NCBI GenBank assembly: GCA_946006895.1
Contig: CAMFZO010000084.1
Location: forward strand, 1-6,595
DNA: 6,595 bases
Source: an uncultured Clostridia bacterium
GTDB lineage: Bacteria > Bacillota > Clostridia > Oscillospirales > Oscillospiraceae
Reading direction: 5' to 3'
The translations under genes were made by a program, and so were the position numbers. The notes beneath the pieces were generated by a model, which saw only the letters and a program-made list of their open reading frames with translations, did not search any database and had not been told where the DNA came from. Of this stretch, positions 1-5,589 are shown piece by piece. Position 1 is the first letter of the stretch. Each line of letters begins with the position of its first letter.

Positions 1-169
1 CCGCCGCGTAATACTGCATCACCTGCTGGTCGACGCGCAGAAGCGGCTCGCACTCCGCGCCGTTAGCCAGGACGTACTCGGCCTTGCAGTTGATTTTGAC
101 ATGGGTCGGAAAGCCTGCGCCGCCTGCGCCGAGAATACCGGCGTCGCAGACGATTTTATTCAGCTCCAT
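1..169 (-). CDS. pduS: PduS/RnfC-like electron-transfer protein, N-terminal fragment
   Basis: Only the first 56 codons are present; the gene continues past base 1. The translated start is MELNKIVCDAGILGAGGAGF, followed by PTHVK and then ANGAECEPLL and a VDQQVM segment. The glycine-rich GAGGAGFPTHVK stretch and NGAECEPLL are hallmarks of the nucleotide/FMN-binding N-terminus shared by RnfC and the BMC protein PduS. In the family, PduS is a flavin and iron-sulfur protein that moves electrons from NAD(P)H, first described for cobalamin reduction in propanediol compartments but also found in B12-independent loci. The ATG (169-167) lies one codon after the stop of the aldehyde dehydrogenase gene and in the same frame (TAA GCT ATG). 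No clear Shine-Dalgarno sequence is visible, so translation is probably coupled to the upstream gene. PduS is preferred over RnfC because of the BMC neighbours, but the iron-sulfur and C-terminal regions cannot be seen. Confidence 0.88.
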   Translation of the reverse strand, partial: MELNKIVCDAGILGAGGAGFPTHVKINCKAEYVLANGAECEPLLRVDQQVMQYYAA

Positions 170-172
170 AGC

Positions 173-1576
173 TTAAATGATGCGGAAGTCGCCCTTGAGC
201 ACGCAGCGTCTGGAGCGTGTAAAGGTCTTCGCGCTGGTCAGACCCTCGCCGGTGGGCGTGGCAATGGTCAGGGTGGTGTAGCCCTCGCCGCCGAAGCCCA
301 GGCCGGAGTACGACGGCGCGTTTTTGACGAAGATCGTCGTATTCATGCGCTTGGCCGCACGGGACATATTGTGGATGTTGGTGGAATGGATCATGGACGA
401 GTGCTGACAGCCGTGCTCGGCGCGGAAGGCTTCGTTCAGAGCCTCATCGAAATTGGCGACGCGGACCATGCCAAGAACCGGCATGAGCATCTCCACCTCG
501 ACGAAGGGATGGAAGCGGTCGACTTCCGCAATGACCAGCACCGGCTCGCCGGTAAACTGCACGCCGCTTTCGCGGAGAATGTAGGTGGCGTCGTGGCCGA
601 CGAATTTGCGGTTGATGACGTATTTGCCGTCTTTTTGCACCAGAACGGTGCGGACGATCTTGTCGATGTCCTCGCCGTAGACGCGGAACGCGCCGCATTG
701 CTGCATTTTGCTCATCAGCTCGTCGGCAATGGAGCTGACCATGAAGCACTCCTTCTCGGCGACGCAGAGGATATTGTTTTCAAAGCTGGCGCCGTCGACG
801 ATTTTCTGGGCGGCGTCGGGGATGTTGGCAGTCTCGTCCACGATGACCGGGGGATTGCCCGGGCCAGCGGCAACACATTTTTTGCCCGACTTCATTGCCA
901 CGGCGACCACAGCCTCGCCACCGGTGACAGCCAGCATTTTAATGGCCTTGTGGCTCATGATGACGGCAGAGGTGTCCATGGTGGGCTCCTTCGGCGCGGT
1001 AATGAGACCGTTGGGGCCGCCTGCGTCGATGATGGCCTGATTCAGCAGTACCATGGCCCGCTGAGAGGCCCGTTTGGCTGCCGGGTGGGGATTGTAGACC
1101 ACGGCGTTGCCTGCGGCGATCATGCTGATGGAGTTGTTGATGACCGTTGCCGTGGGGTTGGTGGACGGGGTGATGGAGCCGATAACGCCATAGGGCGCCG
1201 TTTCCACCAGAGTCAGACCGTCGTCGCCGCTGTAGGCGGTGGGGTGGAGGTCCTCCACACCGGGGGTCTTGTTGGCGGCCAGCAGGTTTTTGGCGATTTT
1301 GTGATGCACCTTGCCGTAGCCGGTCTCATCATGGGCCAGAATGGCCAATTCCTCGGCGTGCTCTCTGGCGCAGACGCGCATTGCCTCCACCAGCTTGCTG
1401 CGTTCCTCCAGCGTCATTTCTGCAAGACGCTGCTGGGCGCGGACTGCGGTGTCGATGGCGTCGTTTACATCGTCAAACAGACATTGGGCCGTCCCGGAGC
1501 AGCAGCTTCCACCGCTTTGGAGACTGCTGCGGGTCTGTTCCGCGATTTGCCGGATCTGTTCTTTTGTCAATGCCAT
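173..1576 (-). CDS. CoA-acylating aldehyde dehydrogenase of a microcompartment (EutE/PduP type)
   Basis: 467 residues, a normal length for the family. It should oxidise an aldehyde to its acyl-CoA with NAD+ and CoA inside the BMC lumen. Visible motifs are ITPSTNPTATVINNS (135-149), VTGGEAVV (218-225), AGPGNPPVIVD (237-247) and the catalytic cysteine C271 in ENNILCVAEKE. The N-terminal 20 residues (MALTKEQIRQIAEQTRSSLQ) form a predicted amphipathic helix set off by a Gly/Ser linker, which is how encapsulation peptides of EutE and PduP look. The linker contains C25, C26 and C32, an unusual cluster. The ATG is preceded by GAGG seven bases upstream, overlapping the TGA of eutN (9-base gap). Substrate length (acet-, propion- or other aldehyde) cannot be decided from the sequence, so no symbol is given. 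Family assignment is certain; the encapsulation role is inferred. Confidence 0.95.
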   Translation of the reverse strand: MALTKEQIRQIAEQTRSSLQSGGSCCSGTAQCLFDDVNDAIDTAVRAQQRLAEMTLEERSKLVEAMRVCAREHAEELAILAHDETGYGKVHHKIAKNLLAANKTPGVEDLHPTAYSGDDGLTLVETAPYGVIGSITPSTNPTATVINNSISMIAAGNAVVYNPHPAAKRASQRAMVLLNQAIIDAGGPNGLITAPKEPTMDTSAVIMSHKAIKMLAVTGGEAVVAVAMKSGKKCVAAGPGNPPVIVDETANIPDAAQKIVDGASFENNILCVAEKECFMVSSIADELMSKMQQCGAFRVYGEDIDKIVRTVLVQKDGKYVINRKFVGHDATYILRESGVQFTGEPVLVIAEVDRFHPFVEVEMLMPVLGMVRVANFDEALNEAFRAEHGCQHSSMIHSTNIHNMSRAAKRMNTTIFVKNAPSYSGLGFGGEGYTTLTIATPTGEGLTSAKTFTRSRRCVLKGDFRII

Positions 1577-1585
1577 ACGCTATCC

Positions 1586-1891
1586 TCAACTTTCTTTCGA
1601 AAATTTTTCAAATATCCGGGTCCCGTTCAGGTCGACGGAATCAATGATGGCTACGATGCTCTGGTCTACGGGCTTGTTTTCCGTGATGTTGGTCTGGCGC
1701 GAGGAGCTGCCGCCGACCAGCATGACGACCTCTCCCTCACCGGCGCCCACGGCGTCGATGGCTACCAGCAGGCCGCCCTTTTCCTGCCAGGTCTCAATGT
1801 CGATGGGCTTGACCAGAAGCAGCTTGAGGCCGTAGAGCTTTTCGGCCTTGTTGGTGCTGACGACGGTGCCCTTCACTCTTGCTAACTGCAT
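1586..1891 (-). CDS. eutN: EutN/CcmL-family pentameric shell vertex protein (BMC-P)
   Basis: 101 residues, typical of single-domain BMC-P proteins. These form pentamers that cap the twelve vertices of the polyhedral shell. The N-terminus MQLARVKGTVVSTNKAEKL, the following GLKLLLVKP segment, the VAIDAVGAGEGEVVMLVGGS core (44-63) with the GAGEGE turn, and SSSRQT (62-67) are the usual family signatures. VDQSIVAIIDSVDL near the C-terminus is the final strand. The start overlaps the upstream gene's end by ten bases (ATGCAGTTAG), and AGGAG sits about seven bases before the ATG. It is the only shell protein in the window; hexameric BMC-H or BMC-T genes must lie elsewhere in the locus. The symbol denotes the family and does not imply ethanolamine metabolism. 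Confidence 0.96.
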   Translation of the reverse strand: MQLARVKGTVVSTNKAEKLYGLKLLLVKPIDIETWQEKGGLLVAIDAVGAGEGEVVMLVGGSSSRQTNITENKPVDQSIVAIIDSVDLNGTRIFEKFSKES

Positions 1892-2580
1892 ACTGTCTCT
1901 CCTTCATACGCTATGGCAACGCCGCTTGTCAAAAGGGCGTCCCGGGCAGCGGGTGTGATAATGGCGCCCACACGGGCGTGAATGGCTTTATCCTTGGTGT
2001 CTGCGGCTGCGAGAACGTCCGCCTCGGTGATGAGGGTCATGCCGATCTGTTCCGCCGCATCGCCGGTGTAATAGGGACAGACGGCCACATTCATCCTGTG
2101 CAGTGTTTCCACAGAGGAGGCAACCCCTTCCAGGAAAGTGTTGCGGCGGAACTGCGGCGGCTCAAAGTCTAAGTACAGGCGCACATCCTTTTTCCACAGG
2201 ATGCTGCGCACCGCCAGATAGGAGAGGAACTCGCCGTCCTCGCCGTGGGCGATCTTGTCCAGCAGCTCCAGCCGCGGACCGACGAGGATCACGGTCTTTG
2301 CCGCTGTGACCCTTGATAAAAGCTCCGGCTCACCCAACCGGCTCGCGAAGAGCAGACCGTCCTCCTCTATCTCGCTTTTTTCCGGGAAGCTGACGAGGGT
2401 ATAGCCTGCGCCAAACTGGCTGTGCAGCAGCTTCATCAGCTCCTTGGGGTAGGCCACCGGGGCGGTCAGGAGCACCAGGACCTGCTCCGGATGCTGCTTC
2501 TGCCGTTCCAACCGCGCAACCCGACGGACGACCTCTTCCACGATCAGATCTATTAACTTGTGCAAAAGCTCATTGTTCAT
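1882..2580 (-). CDS. BMC-operon protein of uncertain function, flavoprotein-like with a PduM-like N-terminal helix
   Basis: 232 residues from the chosen start. I do not recognise a named orthologue. Residues 1-28 (MNNELLHKLIDLIVEEVVRR and following) form a strongly amphipathic helix resembling the N-terminus of PduM and other encapsulated proteins. Residues 34-41 (VLVLLTAP) and 97-113 (TVILVGPRLELLDKIAHGE) look like beta strands followed by helices in a Rossmann-like fold. The KIAHGEDGEFLSYLAVRSIL segment and a strand with LYLDFEPP recall flavoprotein-family (PF02441-like) proteins found in BMC loci. The C-terminus has ITEADVLAAAD and a GAIITPAARDAL segment, a pattern I associate with accessory BMC proteins. 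A further in-frame ATG at 2643 would add 21 residues, but GGGAG there is one base from the ATG, too close to work. The 79-base gap after pduL is the longest inside the operon. Function is inferred only as compartment-associated. Confidence 0.78.
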   Translation of the reverse strand: MNNELLHKLIDLIVEEVVRRVARLERQKQHPEQVLVLLTAPVAYPKELMKLLHSQFGAGYTLVSFPEKSEIEEDGLLFASRLGEPELLSRVTAAKTVILVGPRLELLDKIAHGEDGEFLSYLAVRSILWKKDVRLYLDFEPPQFRRNTFLEGVASSVETLHRMNVAVCPYYTGDAAEQIGMTLITEADVLAAADTKDKAIHARVGAIITPAARDALLTSGVAIAYEGETVCS

Positions 2581-2588
2581 CTGCAAGG

Positions 2589-2593
2589 CTCCT
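2589..2593 (-). promoter_or_regulatory. Ribosome binding site that decides the start of the 1882-2580 gene
   Basis: On the minus strand AGGAG lies eight bases before the ATG at 2580-2578, an ideal spacing. The alternative upstream ATG at 2643 lacks a usable site, so the shorter protein beginning MNNELL is preferred. Confidence 0.75.
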
Positions 2594-2659
2594 ACACGAC
2601 GTTTCTTTCCTATGGGGAGGGCCGGAACTTCAGTGGCCGACATACTCCCGACAGTTTCC

Positions 2660-3298
2660 TTATTTCAATACTTCCATCATAATACTGCCGCTCATGGCAA
2701 CGGCATTGGCCTCATCGGTGTCGATGTGGACTTCCATATCGTGACCGTTTCCGGCGCGGACAATGACGTTCTCAAAGACCACTGCCCGGTCACCCTCACT
2801 GCGCAGCCGAACCACCTGTCCGTCCTTCAGACCGAACAGAGCCGCCTGCTGGGCAGAAAGGTGCAGATGCCGCGCCGCCACGATGACGCCCTCGACAAGC
2901 TCCACGCTTCCGGCAGGGCCGATCAGCTTACAGCCCGGCGTCCCGGTGGTCTTGCCGGACATACGCACCGGCGGACGGATGCCCAGCGCAAAGGAGTCCG
3001 TAAAGGCAATCTCCACCTGTGTGGCGCTGCGTTCCGGTCCCAGAACACGAACCTTCTGAAGCTGACCCTTGGGGCCGACGACGGTCAACTGCTCCTGACA
3101 GGCAAACTGCCCCGGCTGAGACAGGTCACGGAATTTTTTCAACTGATATCCGGCACCGAAAAGTGCCTCCACATCCGCTCGGCAAAGGTGGATATGCCGC
3201 GCCGAGGAGGCTACCGGCACGAAGATCCGTCCGGTTTTGCGGAACACCGTTTCAGCGGTAGCAAGCTGTACGCTTCTTTGTACTGCGCTCTTATCCAT
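2660..3298 (-). CDS. pduL: PduL-type phosphate acyltransferase (phosphotransacylase)
   Basis: 212 residues, normal for PduL. It converts acyl-CoA plus phosphate to acyl-phosphate and CoA, regenerating CoA inside the compartment and feeding acyl-phosphate to acetate/propionate kinase. The two PduL beta-barrel domains are visible: VPVASSARHIHLC (27-39) and VIVAARHLHLS (138-148). H35, H37, H144, H146 and H191, with E96, match the positions of the metal ligands in the family, and MEVHIDTDEANA (188-199) is the conserved C-terminal signature. Residues 1-22 before the first domain form a short helix that may be an encapsulation peptide (inference). The ATG overlaps the end of the alcohol dehydrogenase gene by eight bases (ATGGATAA), so translation is coupled; AGGTG precedes it by about seven bases. 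It is unrelated to Pta-type enzymes. Confidence 0.96.
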   Translation of the reverse strand: MDKSAVQRSVQLATAETVFRKTGRIFVPVASSARHIHLCRADVEALFGAGYQLKKFRDLSQPGQFACQEQLTVVGPKGQLQKVRVLGPERSATQVEIAFTDSFALGIRPPVRMSGKTTGTPGCKLIGPAGSVELVEGVIVAARHLHLSAQQAALFGLKDGQVVRLRSEGDRAVVFENVIVRAGNGHDMEVHIDTDEANAVAMSGSIMMEVLK

Positions 3299-4487
3299 TG
3301 CCCTTCACCTGCTTCATAATGATGCCTTCATAATAGGTCTTGGCGATGATGGTCTTTACGTCCTCCAGAGTGGGACGGACGATGTTGGTCTGGGTCGCCG
3401 TGTCCTGCAGGGCGTGGCTGGCCAGGGTGTCGATGTCGTCCATGGAGAATTTCGTCTCGCACAGAGGCGGAATCCTGACGTCGGCACAGAGCTTGCGCAC
3501 CGCTTCGATGGCCTGTTTGGAGGCCGCGTCCACGGAGAGATTGTCTACCTTTTCGCCCATGGCCTGGGCGACGCTGGCAAGGCGCCCCATGCAGTAGGGC
3601 CGGTTGTATTCCAGCACCCGCGGCAGCATGATGGCGTTGGCAAGGCCGTGGGGAATATTGTAATAGCCGCCTAACTGATGTGCAATGCCGTGGACCAGGC
3701 CGAGACCCGCGTTGGAGAAGGAGAGGCCGGCCATATATTCTGCCCAGCACATATCCGTCCGTGCATCCATGTCCGAGCCGTCGCGCACCGCTCTGCGCAG
3801 AGCCTTACTCACCAGACGGATGGCCTCCAGGGCCAGAGCGTCGGTATAGGGCGTGTGAATGTTGCATATGTAGGATTCAATGGCGTGGGTCAGGGCGTCG
3901 ATACCCGTCGCGGCGGTGAGAGAGGGGGGCATGCCCACCATGAGCATGGGATCGTCCAACGCCAGGTGAGCCAGACAGTTGGTGTCCACCATGAGCATCT
4001 TGGACTTGGTATCCTCGTCGGTGACCACGTAGGCCCGGGTACATTCGGAACCGGTGCCTGCCGTGGTGTTGACGGCAATGACCGGTGCGCCGTGTTTTTT
4101 GGACTTGTTGACACCGTTGTAATCTTCAATTTTGCCGCCGTTGGCAGAAAGAATGCTCACGGCCTTCGCCACGTCGATGGGAGAGCCGCCGCCAATGGCG
4201 ATCAAGGCGCCGCAGCCGCTCTTGGTGTAAAACTCCAGGGCCTGGTAAACGATCTTAGTGGTCGGATTCGGCTCAACGCCGTCAAAGATCATATATTCAA
4301 TGTTGGCCTCGTCCAGGACTGCGGTGACTTTCCCGGCGGTGCCGATCTTCACCAGGCCTTTGTCGGTGATGACCAGGACCTTCTTTGCACTCAGACGGCG
4401 GAGAAAGTGGGGAATCATCGTGATACCGTCCCGTCCGATCAGGGTGTGGCGGGGCTGATAGAGTTCAACCATTCCGATATTTTCCAT
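3291..4487 (-). CDS. Iron-dependent (group III) alcohol dehydrogenase, first gene of the BMC operon
   Basis: 398 residues from the chosen start. In BMC loci this class (PduQ, EutG and relatives) reduces an aldehyde to an alcohol and returns NAD+ to the aldehyde dehydrogenase. The NAD-binding GGGSPIDVAKA (99-109) and TTAGTGSE (141-148) are intact. The iron ligands are D197 and H201 (GIDALTHAIE), H266 (LGLVHGIAH) and H280 (NIPHG). The open frame extends upstream to 4658, but that part runs through the promoter and operator, so it is not coding. The ATG at 4487 has GGAG nine bases upstream; a third ATG at 4472 lacks a good site. The gene is the first after the control region and overlaps pduL by eight bases. 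Similarity to FucO-type enzymes is also possible; substrate is not determined. Confidence 0.93.
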   Translation of the reverse strand: MENIGMVELYQPRHTLIGRDGITMIPHFLRRLSAKKVLVITDKGLVKIGTAGKVTAVLDEANIEYMIFDGVEPNPTTKIVYQALEFYTKSGCGALIAIGGGSPIDVAKAVSILSANGGKIEDYNGVNKSKKHGAPVIAVNTTAGTGSECTRAYVVTDEDTKSKMLMVDTNCLAHLALDDPMLMVGMPPSLTAATGIDALTHAIESYICNIHTPYTDALALEAIRLVSKALRRAVRDGSDMDARTDMCWAEYMAGLSFSNAGLGLVHGIAHQLGGYYNIPHGLANAIMLPRVLEYNRPYCMGRLASVAQAMGEKVDNLSVDAASKQAIEAVRKLCADVRIPPLCETKFSMDDIDTLASHALQDTATQTNIVRPTLEDVKTIIAKTYYEGIIMKQVKGNG

Positions 4488-4496
4488 AATGCGGAT

Positions 4497-4500
4497 CTCC
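4497..4500 (-). promoter_or_regulatory. Ribosome binding site that decides the alcohol dehydrogenase start
   Basis: GGAG on the minus strand, nine bases before the ATG at 4487. It is joined directly to the TGAAAT that follows the repeat at 4510-4525, the same arrangement as before deoR. Confidence 0.72.
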
Positions 4501-4509
4501 ATTTCAAAA

Positions 4510-4525
4510 CGCTCAAAATCGCTCA
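4510..4525 (-). promoter_or_regulatory. Direct-repeat operator, copy 1 (before the BMC operon)
   Basis: The + strand reads cgctcaaaatcgctca: two cgctca half-sites at exactly 10-base spacing, one helical turn. On the minus strand this is TGAGCGATTTTGAGCG. It lies downstream of both promoter candidates and ends 22 bases before the alcohol dehydrogenase ATG. It is identical over 16 bases to copy 2 and differs by one base from copy 3. DeoR-family repressors commonly bind arrays of repeats at their target promoters, and a deoR gene is adjacent. That this protein binds here is inference. Confidence 0.8.
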
Positions 4526-4536
4526 AAACAAGAGCT

Positions 4537-4582
4537 ACTATATTATCGTTCTTATCTTCCCACAAAACGGCTCCAATGTCAA
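4537..4582 (-). promoter_or_regulatory. Promoter region of the BMC operon (two candidates)
   Basis: Two overlapping sigma-70-type candidates on the minus strand. The first has a perfect -35 TTGACA (4582-4577), 17 bases, and -10 GAAGAT (4559-4554) with an upstream TG. The second has -35 TTGTGG (4565-4560), 17 bases, and -10 TATAGT (4542-4537). The first has the better -35 and the second the better -10. With either, the repeat at 4510-4525 lies just downstream of the expected transcription start, suited to repression. The rest of 4488-4668 is AT-rich leader with no gene seen. Confidence 0.6.
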
Positions 4583-4661
4583 TAAGTCCGTTGATATTTT
4601 TCGAGATTTTGGCAGATTCAACAACTGAAACTAGTGGTTTTTGTAAATTCTGTCGCAAAAC

Positions 4662-4709
4662 ACAAAAACGCCAACTGCCTCGGAAAAATCATTCTCGGGG
4701 CAGTTGGCG
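4662..4709 (-). terminator. Intrinsic terminator after deoR
   Basis: The arms cgccaactgcc (4669-4679) and ggcagttggcg (4699-4709) are perfectly complementary over 11 bases with 8 G/C pairs, and enclose a 19-base loop. On the minus strand the stem is followed by TTTTTGTG (4668-4661). It sits 20 bases after the deoR stop and separates deoR from the BMC operon, which therefore needs its own promoter. On the + strand the stem is followed by A residues, so it is one-directional. Confidence 0.9.
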
Positions 4710-4715
4710 AAAAAT

Positions 4716-4731
4716 CGCTCAAAATCGCTCA
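4716..4731 (-). promoter_or_regulatory. Direct-repeat operator, copy 2 (overlaps the deoR stop codon)
   Basis: An exact 16-base copy of the operon repeat, in the same orientation. Its edge forms the TGA stop of deoR (4731-4729), and it lies six bases from the terminator stem. It is 206 bases from copy 1, a distance that could allow DNA looping between two bound repressors (inference). It is not close to a promoter on either strand that I can see. Confidence 0.7.
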
Positions 4732-5517
4732 TTCAATCGGCAGAAGCGTACAGGAGATCCCCTGCCTGCGGTAGAACTCCACAAATTTTTCCGGCATATT
4801 CCGGGTGCTGATGACGCGGCAGGCCTTTTCCGGCGGGAACATGGTGGCAAAGGCGCGGCGGTCAAACTTCGCGCTGTCCAGCAGCATATAGAGTCGGCGG
4901 GTCATCCGCGAAAGCTGGGTGTAAAGCCCGGTACGGTTCTTGTCCTGGACCGTATAGCCCCGCTCCAGATCCACGCCCTCCACCGTCAGAAACACCTTGT
5001 CGAAGAAGTAGCCCCGCAGGGTGTGATTGATGTCCGGGTCCAGAGTCTCAATATAATTCTTCCCCGTGTGGATGTCACCGCCCAGAAGGGTCACAGAGAT
5101 GTTGGGGCACTCCGCCAGCTCCAGCACGGCGGTGACGGAGGTGGTGACGACAGTCAATCGCTCAATATCGCGCAGCAAAGCCGCAAACATATTGCAGGTC
5201 TTGCCTGCACCGATGAAGATGGACTCGCCGGCCCGAACCTGGGCGGCGGCTTCCCGGGCAATCAACTGCTTTTCCCTGTCGATGTCATCCAAAATCTCCG
5301 TGCCGTTGACATAGCGCCGCCCGGGTTCCTCCTTTTTCTGCGGCAGACGGAGGCCGCCGTGGGTGCGTTGGGCAAGCCCTTTTTTCTGAAGTTCGTCAAA
5401 ATCCCGCCGTGTGGTCGCCACGGAGGCGCCGGTGACAGCGCAGACCTCCGTCATGGACACGGCGCCGTTGGCCTCCAAAAGATGCAAGATCTGTTTTTCA
5501 CGTTCCCAGTATTTCAT
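4729..5517 (-). CDS. DeoR-family transcriptional regulator, probable local regulator of the BMC operon
   Basis: 262 residues, the normal length of the family. Residues 5-58 are the winged helix-turn-helix: EREKQILHLL, then VSMTEVCAVTGASVATTRRDF as the helix-turn-helix, then KGLAQRTHGGLRL as the wing, all canonical. The C-terminal sugar-phosphate-sensing domain (about 76-235) contains DDIDREKQLIA, IGAGKT (102-107), TVVTTS, LLGGDI, GVDLERGYTVQDKN (181-194) and LDSAKFDRRAF (213-223). Such proteins usually repress until a phosphorylated sugar or related metabolite binds. The ATG is preceded by GAGG at eight bases. Its own promoter carries a copy of the direct repeat, suggesting autoregulation, and the same repeat precedes the BMC operon. 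DeoR-type regulators are known from some sugar-related BMC loci such as fucose/rhamnose and sugar-phosphate types. The inducer here is not known. Confidence 0.93.
   Translation of the reverse strand: MKYWEREKQILHLLEANGAVSMTEVCAVTGASVATTRRDFDELQKKGLAQRTHGGLRLPQKKEEPGRRYVNGTEILDDIDREKQLIAREAAAQVRAGESIFIGAGKTCNMFAALLRDIERLTVVTTSVTAVLELAECPNISVTLLGGDIHTGKNYIETLDPDINHTLRGYFFDKVFLTVEGVDLERGYTVQDKNRTGLYTQLSRMTRRLYMLLDSAKFDRRAFATMFPPEKACRVISTRNMPEKFVEFYRRQGISCTLLPIE
5159..5174 (-). promoter_or_regulatory. Operator-like direct repeat, copy 4 (inside deoR)
   Basis: The + strand reads cgctcaatatcgcgca, differing by one base from copy 3, and encodes part of RDIERL (residues 116-121). It has the same orientation as the others. 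It could be a weak intragenic operator or a coincidence of coding sequence; the match makes it worth recording. Confidence 0.4.
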
Positions 5518-5539
5518 ATGTGCAGCCTCATTTCATTTT

Positions 5540-5555
5540 CGCTCAATATCGCTCA
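5540..5555 (-). promoter_or_regulatory. Direct-repeat operator, copy 3 (before deoR)
   Basis: The + strand reads cgctcaatatcgctca, one base different from copies 1 and 2. On the minus strand it starts five bases after the -10 TATACT, so it covers the expected transcription start of deoR. It ends 22 bases before the deoR ATG, exactly as copy 1 does before its gene. The position fits negative autoregulation (inference). Confidence 0.8.
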
Positions 5556-5560
5556 AATTA

Positions 5561-5589
5561 AGTATAACATGGGAACGCTGCCGCGTCAA
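5561..5589 (-). promoter_or_regulatory. deoR promoter
   Basis: Minus-strand -35 TTGACG (5589-5584), 17-base spacer and -10 TATACT (5566-5561), each five of six to the sigma-70/sigma-A consensus. The -35 box contains the TGA stop of the upstream deacetylase gene, so the promoter begins inside that gene. No terminator is visible between the two genes, so some read-through into deoR is possible. Confidence 0.75.

Noticed and set aside
101..1885. A 594-codon open frame on the + strand opposite the aldehyde dehydrogenase and eutN genes
   Set aside because: It is antisense to two clear conserved genes, has no recognisable domain, and arises from GC-rich codon use on the other strand.
2581..2659. 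The 79-base gap between pduL and the next gene, possible hairpin or internal promoter
   Set aside because: Only short nested complementary pieces (GGGAG/CTCCC, GGCC/GGCC) are present, with no T-run and no convincing promoter boxes.
4488..4658. A 57-codon N-terminal extension of the alcohol dehydrogenase
   Set aside because: It would be encoded by the promoter and the direct repeat, has no family counterpart, and the ATG at 4487 has a good ribosome binding site.
4510..5555. CRISPR or tandem-repeat array from the repeated 16-mers
   Set aside because: The copies are unevenly spaced (206, 443 and 381 bases), too short, and lie at gene control points and within a gene.
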